64,000 nucleotides of DNA, from contig NZ_CP033092.2 in the NCBI RefSeq assembly GCF_003697165.2, positions 4,464,001 through 4,528,000 of the forward strand. Direction: 5' to 3'. The position numbers were made by a program, and so were the translations under genes. How positions within the stretch are numbered: position 1 is the first letter of the stretch; each line of letters starts with the position of its first letter. Below are positions 61,524 to 64,000 of the stretch, in pieces. This DNA comes from Escherichia coli DSM 30083 = JCM 1649 = ATCC 11775 (GTDB lineage Bacteria; Pseudomonadota; Gammaproteobacteria; Enterobacterales; Enterobacteriaceae). The notes beneath the pieces are model-generated. The model was not told the DNA's origin. It worked only from the letters and a program-made list of their open reading frames with translations, and did no database searches.

Positions 61524-62396
61524 TTAACGCCCCTTCTTTTTGCGCCCCGGCGAGGTAAAACGCTTACCGTTGGACGCCGGGCGACCGCCTTTTTCCGCCG
61601 TTTTTTCCATCTTAACGACTGGACGTTTGATGCCTACCGTTTTCGGTTTGGCCTTCGCTTTAGGTTTTGCCTCGGAAGAGGAATTTTCAATGAGCTTAAA
61701 GAGATCGATTAACTCATCGTCGGTTAAATCGCGCCACTCACCCAGCGGAATGCCGCTTAAGCTGACGTTCATAATGCGCGTACGTTCCAGCTTTTTCACT
61801 TCGTAACCAAAGTGCTCGCACATGCGACGAATCTGACGGTTCAGCCCCTGCACCAGGGTAATGCGGAAGACAAACGGTGCTTCTTTTTTGACTTTGCACT
61901 TTTTAGTTACCGTCCCGAGGATCGGTACTCCCGCCCCCATACCACGAATAAATTCATCGGTAATCGGTTTATCAACCGTCACCAGATACTCTTTCTCATG
62001 ATCGTTACCCGCACGGAGGATCTTATTCACCAGATCGCCGTGATTGGTGAGGAAAATCAGCCCCTGGGAATCTTTATCCAGGCGGCCAATCGGGAACACG
62101 CGTTTGCTGTGGTTAACGAAATCGACAATGTTATCGCGCTCGCCATCTTCGGTGGTGCTGACAATACCGACGGGCTTGTTCAGGGCGATAAGTACCAAAT
62201 CTTCGGATTCCCGAGGCTCAATCAACTGACCATTTACTTTCACAACGTCGCCGGGTTTCACCTGATCGCCAATGGTGGCTCGCTTGCCATTAAGGAACAC
62301 ATTGCCTTGCTCGATATAGCGATCCGCTTCGCGGCGTGAGCAAATTCCGCTTTCGCTGATGTATTTATTTAAACGGACTGATGAGTCGGGCAGCAT
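61524..62396 (-). CDS. rluF: RluF (YjbC), 23S rRNA pseudouridine synthase
   Basis: A 290-residue enzyme. An N-terminal S4 RNA-binding domain (VRLNKYISESGICSRREADRYI) precedes the RsuA/RluB-type synthase domain with catalytic Asp107 in IGRLDKDSQGL. A basic C-terminal tail (KAKAKPKTVGIKRP...GRKKKGR) follows. It makes pseudouridine 2604 (and weakly 2605) in 23S rRNA and can modify tRNA-Tyr position 35. In this strain the sor operon lies directly upstream. Confidence 0.96.
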   Translation of the reverse strand: MLPDSSVRLNKYISESGICSRREADRYIEQGNVFLNGKRATIGDQVKPGDVVKVNGQLIEPRESEDLVLIALNKPVGIVSTTEDGERDNIVDFVNHSKRVFPIGRLDKDSQGLIFLTNHGDLVNKILRAGNDHEKEYLVTVDKPITDEFIRGMGAGVPILGTVTKKCKVKKEAPFVFRITLVQGLNRQIRRMCEHFGYEVKKLERTRIMNVSLSGIPLGEWRDLTDDELIDLFKLIENSSSEAKPKAKAKPKTVGIKRPVVKMEKTAEKGGRPASNGKRFTSPGRKKKGR

Positions 62397-62743
62397 AAAT
62401 TCTCCTGTAAAACGCGGAATATACCGTACCTCTTAGCGGGGAAAAACAGGGTTATGCGGCAACGTCGAAATTAAATGTGATCTGCCACGCCTTTTATCAC
62501 AAAAGTGTCTCCGGAAGTACGATGCAAATTTGCCTGGCAAAATAAGAATAATCAACAAATTACGCATCGCTGCACACCTGTGCTGATGACTACTACGCAG
62601 AGAAACAAATGTGCAAGAGAAAGCGCTATTTCCCCCCATGCAAAGAGTGAAAAATCGCTTTGAAAGGCCATCATGATGGGGTTATATCAGATCAAGCGGT
62701 GAGAAAGCGTATTTGCACAAATGTGCAGAACCAGGAGGCGGCA
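62397..62743. other. rluF-sorC divergent region
   Basis: About 350 bases without a gene. It contains the rluF promoter and the sor regulatory region. A weak CRP-like half-site AAATGTGATC lies at 62473-62482. Repeats CAAATGTGCA at 62606-62615 and 62718-62727, and TGCAAATTTGCC at 62523-62534, look like sites for SorC. AGGAGG at 62733-62738 is the sorC ribosome site. Confidence 0.6.
62714..62727. promoter_or_regulatory. Candidate SorC operator
   Basis: TGCACA-AA-TGTGCA is an inverted repeat with perfect 6-bp arms immediately upstream of the sorC ribosome site. Its right half, CAAATGTGCA, recurs at 62606-62615. Autoregulation by SorC is expected from the Klebsiella system. Confidence 0.45.
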
Positions 62744-63691
62744 ATGGAAAACAGTGACGATATCCGTTTGATTGTGAAGATTGCCCAACTCTATTACGAA
62801 CAGGATATGACGCAGGCGCAAATTGCGCGCGAACTGGGTATTTATCGCACTACCATCAGCCGCTTGCTTAAACGAGGCCGCGATCAGGGAATTGTCACCA
62901 TCGCCATCAACTATGACTACAACGAAAATCTCTGGCTGGAGCAGCAAGTGAAGCAAAAGTTTGGCCTGAAAGACGTTGTGGTGGTGTCAGGAAATGATGA
63001 GGATGAAGATATTCAACTGGCGATGATGGGGTTACACGGCGCGCAACTGCTGGATCGCTTGCTGGAACCTGGCGATATTGTCGGTTTTTCCTGGGGCCGC
63101 GCGGTGAGCGCACTGGTTGAAAACTTGCCGCAGGCGGGGCAATCGCGGCAGTTAATTTGCGTGCCGATTATTGGCGGCCCGTCCGGTAAACTCGAAAGCC
63201 GCTATCACGTAAACACATTAACCTACAGCGCGGCAGCGAAGCTGAAAGGGGAATCGCATCTCGCGGATTTTCCGGCGCTGCTGGATAACCCATTAATTCG
63301 TAATGGGATCATGCAGTCTCAGCACTTTAAAACCATCTCTGCCTACTGGGATAATCTGGATGTCGCCCTGGTGGGAATTGGCTCACCGGCCATTCGCGAC
63401 GGCGCTAACTGGCATGCGTTTTATGGTGGTGAAGAGAGTGACGACCTGAATGCCCGCCAGGTTGCTGGCGATATTTGCTCGCGCTTTTTTGATATTCACG
63501 GCGCAATGGTTGAAACGAATATGAGCGAAAAAACACTCTCTATCGAAATGAATAAATTAAAGCAGGCACGGTATTCCATTGGCATTGCCATGAGCGAAGA
63601 AAAATACAGCGGAATTGTTGGTGCACTGCGTGGAAAATATATTAATTGTCTGGTAACGAATAGCAGCACAGCTGAACTATTACTGAAATAA
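62744..63691 (+). CDS. sorC: SorC, sorbose operon regulator
   Basis: A 315-residue SorC/DeoR-type regulator. The N-terminal helix-turn-helix is at about residues 21-46 (MTQAQIARELGIYRTTISRLL). The sugar-phosphate-binding domain (about 60-315) shows GDIVGFSWGRAVSALVENLP and VGIGSPAIRDGANWHAFYGGEESDDL. It activates the sor operon with sorbose and represses it without, as shown in Klebsiella. ATG at 62744 has AGGAGG six bases upstream; the frame reaches back to 62660. sorD follows after 69 bases. Confidence 0.93.
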   Translation: MENSDDIRLIVKIAQLYYEQDMTQAQIARELGIYRTTISRLLKRGRDQGIVTIAINYDYNENLWLEQQVKQKFGLKDVVVVSGNDEDEDIQLAMMGLHGAQLLDRLLEPGDIVGFSWGRAVSALVENLPQAGQSRQLICVPIIGGPSGKLESRYHVNTLTYSAAAKLKGESHLADFPALLDNPLIRNGIMQSQHFKTISAYWDNLDVALVGIGSPAIRDGANWHAFYGGEESDDLNARQVAGDICSRFFDIHGAMVETNMSEKTLSIEMNKLKQARYSIGIAMSEEKYSGIVGALRGKYINCLVTNSSTAELLLK

Positions 63692-63760
63692 AAATCTTCC
63701 CGATGTTTACCGTAATAAAAATTACGGCGGGTCCCTACTATCTAAAATCAGGAGTCTGTT

Positions 63761-64000
63761 ATGCAAACGTGGTTAAATTTGCAGGATAAAATCATTATTG
63801 TCACCGGTGGCGCATCCGGTATTGGTCTGGCGATTGTAGAGGAATTATTAGCACAAGGCGCGAATGTACAGATGGTCGATATTCACGGTGGCGATGGTCA
63901 ATATGAAAGCCATAAAGGTTATCAGTTCTGGCCGACCGATATTTCCAGCGCCAAAGAGATAAATCATACGGTAGCAGAAATTATCCAGCGTTTTGGTCGC
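63761..64000 (+). CDS. sorD: SorD, sorbitol-6-phosphate 2-dehydrogenase, cut by window end
   Basis: 80 codons are visible, from ATG at 63761 (CAGGAG ribosome site at 63749-63754). This is the N-terminus of a short-chain dehydrogenase: MQTWLNLQDKIIIVTGGASG with the Rossmann motif TGGASGIG at 15-22, and VDIHGGDG after the second strand. Homologous to SorD of Klebsiella, which oxidises D-sorbitol-6-phosphate to fructose-6-phosphate in L-sorbose catabolism. The rest of the operon lies outside the window. Confidence 0.9.
   Translation, partial: MQTWLNLQDKIIIVTGGASGIGLAIVEELLAQGANVQMVDIHGGDGQYESHKGYQFWPTDISSAKEINHTVAEIIQRFGR

Overview
The window is Escherichia coli chromosome (or a very close relative). 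Almost every backbone gene is recognisable at protein level: ssb, uvrA, yjbR, yjbQ, aphA, tyrB, alr, dnaB, qorA, pspG, dusA, zur, yjbJ, dinF, lexA, dgkA, plsB, ubiA, ubiC, the mal genes, psiE, yjbTHGFE, pgi, lysC, yjbD and rluF. Their order matches, in reverse orientation, the region of the K-12 map that I recall around 91-92 minutes. REP/BIME palindromes, paired LexA boxes and the lysC lysine riboswitch agree with this.

Four insertions relative to that remembered K-12 order mark an extraintestinal/B2-like strain. (1) 7.5-20.9 kb, between aphA and tyrB: a two-component system (KguS/KguR type) with a second 2-oxoglutarate dehydrogenase complex (E1o, E2o and its own E3), a second succinyl-CoA synthetase, a DASS-family transporter and an LDH2-family dehydrogenase. 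KguR is a sigma54 activator. Two good sigma54 promoters and an upstream palindrome lie in front of the two target operons. (2) 22.4-23.9 kb, between alr and tyrB: a PnuC-type transporter translationally coupled to a NadR-like bifunctional enzyme without the NadR repressor domain, a probable nicotinamide riboside salvage unit. (3) 26.6-33.7 kb, between dnaB and qorA: a LacI-family regulator divergent from a family-I CoA-transferase, a crotonase, an MHS transporter and a fumarate-reductase-like flavoprotein. This is an organic-acid utilisation operon whose substrate I cannot name. (4) 62.7 kb to the end: the start of a sorbose operon (sorC, partial sorD) next to rluF.

Some K-12 genes are missing: xylE between malG and psiE, yjbL/yjbM between dusA and zur, and yjbI between malM and ubiC. 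There is no room for any of them.

Layout: 0-7.2 kb, cyclic-di-GMP phosphodiesterase (cut by the window edge), yjcB, the divergent SOS pair ssb/uvrA, yjbRQ, aphA. 7.5-20.9 kb, 2-oxoglutarate island. 21.1-26.5 kb, tyrB, NAD salvage pair, alr, dnaB. 26.6-33.7 kb, orphan catabolic operon. 33.8-44.0 kb, qorA, pspG, dusA, zur, yjbJ, dinF-lexA-dgkA, plsB, ubiCA. 44.2-52.1 kb, maltose regulon, with malK-lamB-malM divergent from malEFG. 52.2-57.0 kb, psiE and the yjbEFGH exopolysaccharide operon. 57.5-62.4 kb, pgi, lysC with riboswitch, yjbD, rluF. 62.7-64.0 kb, sorC and sorD.

All names rest on reading motifs and remembered family sequences. No database search was run.
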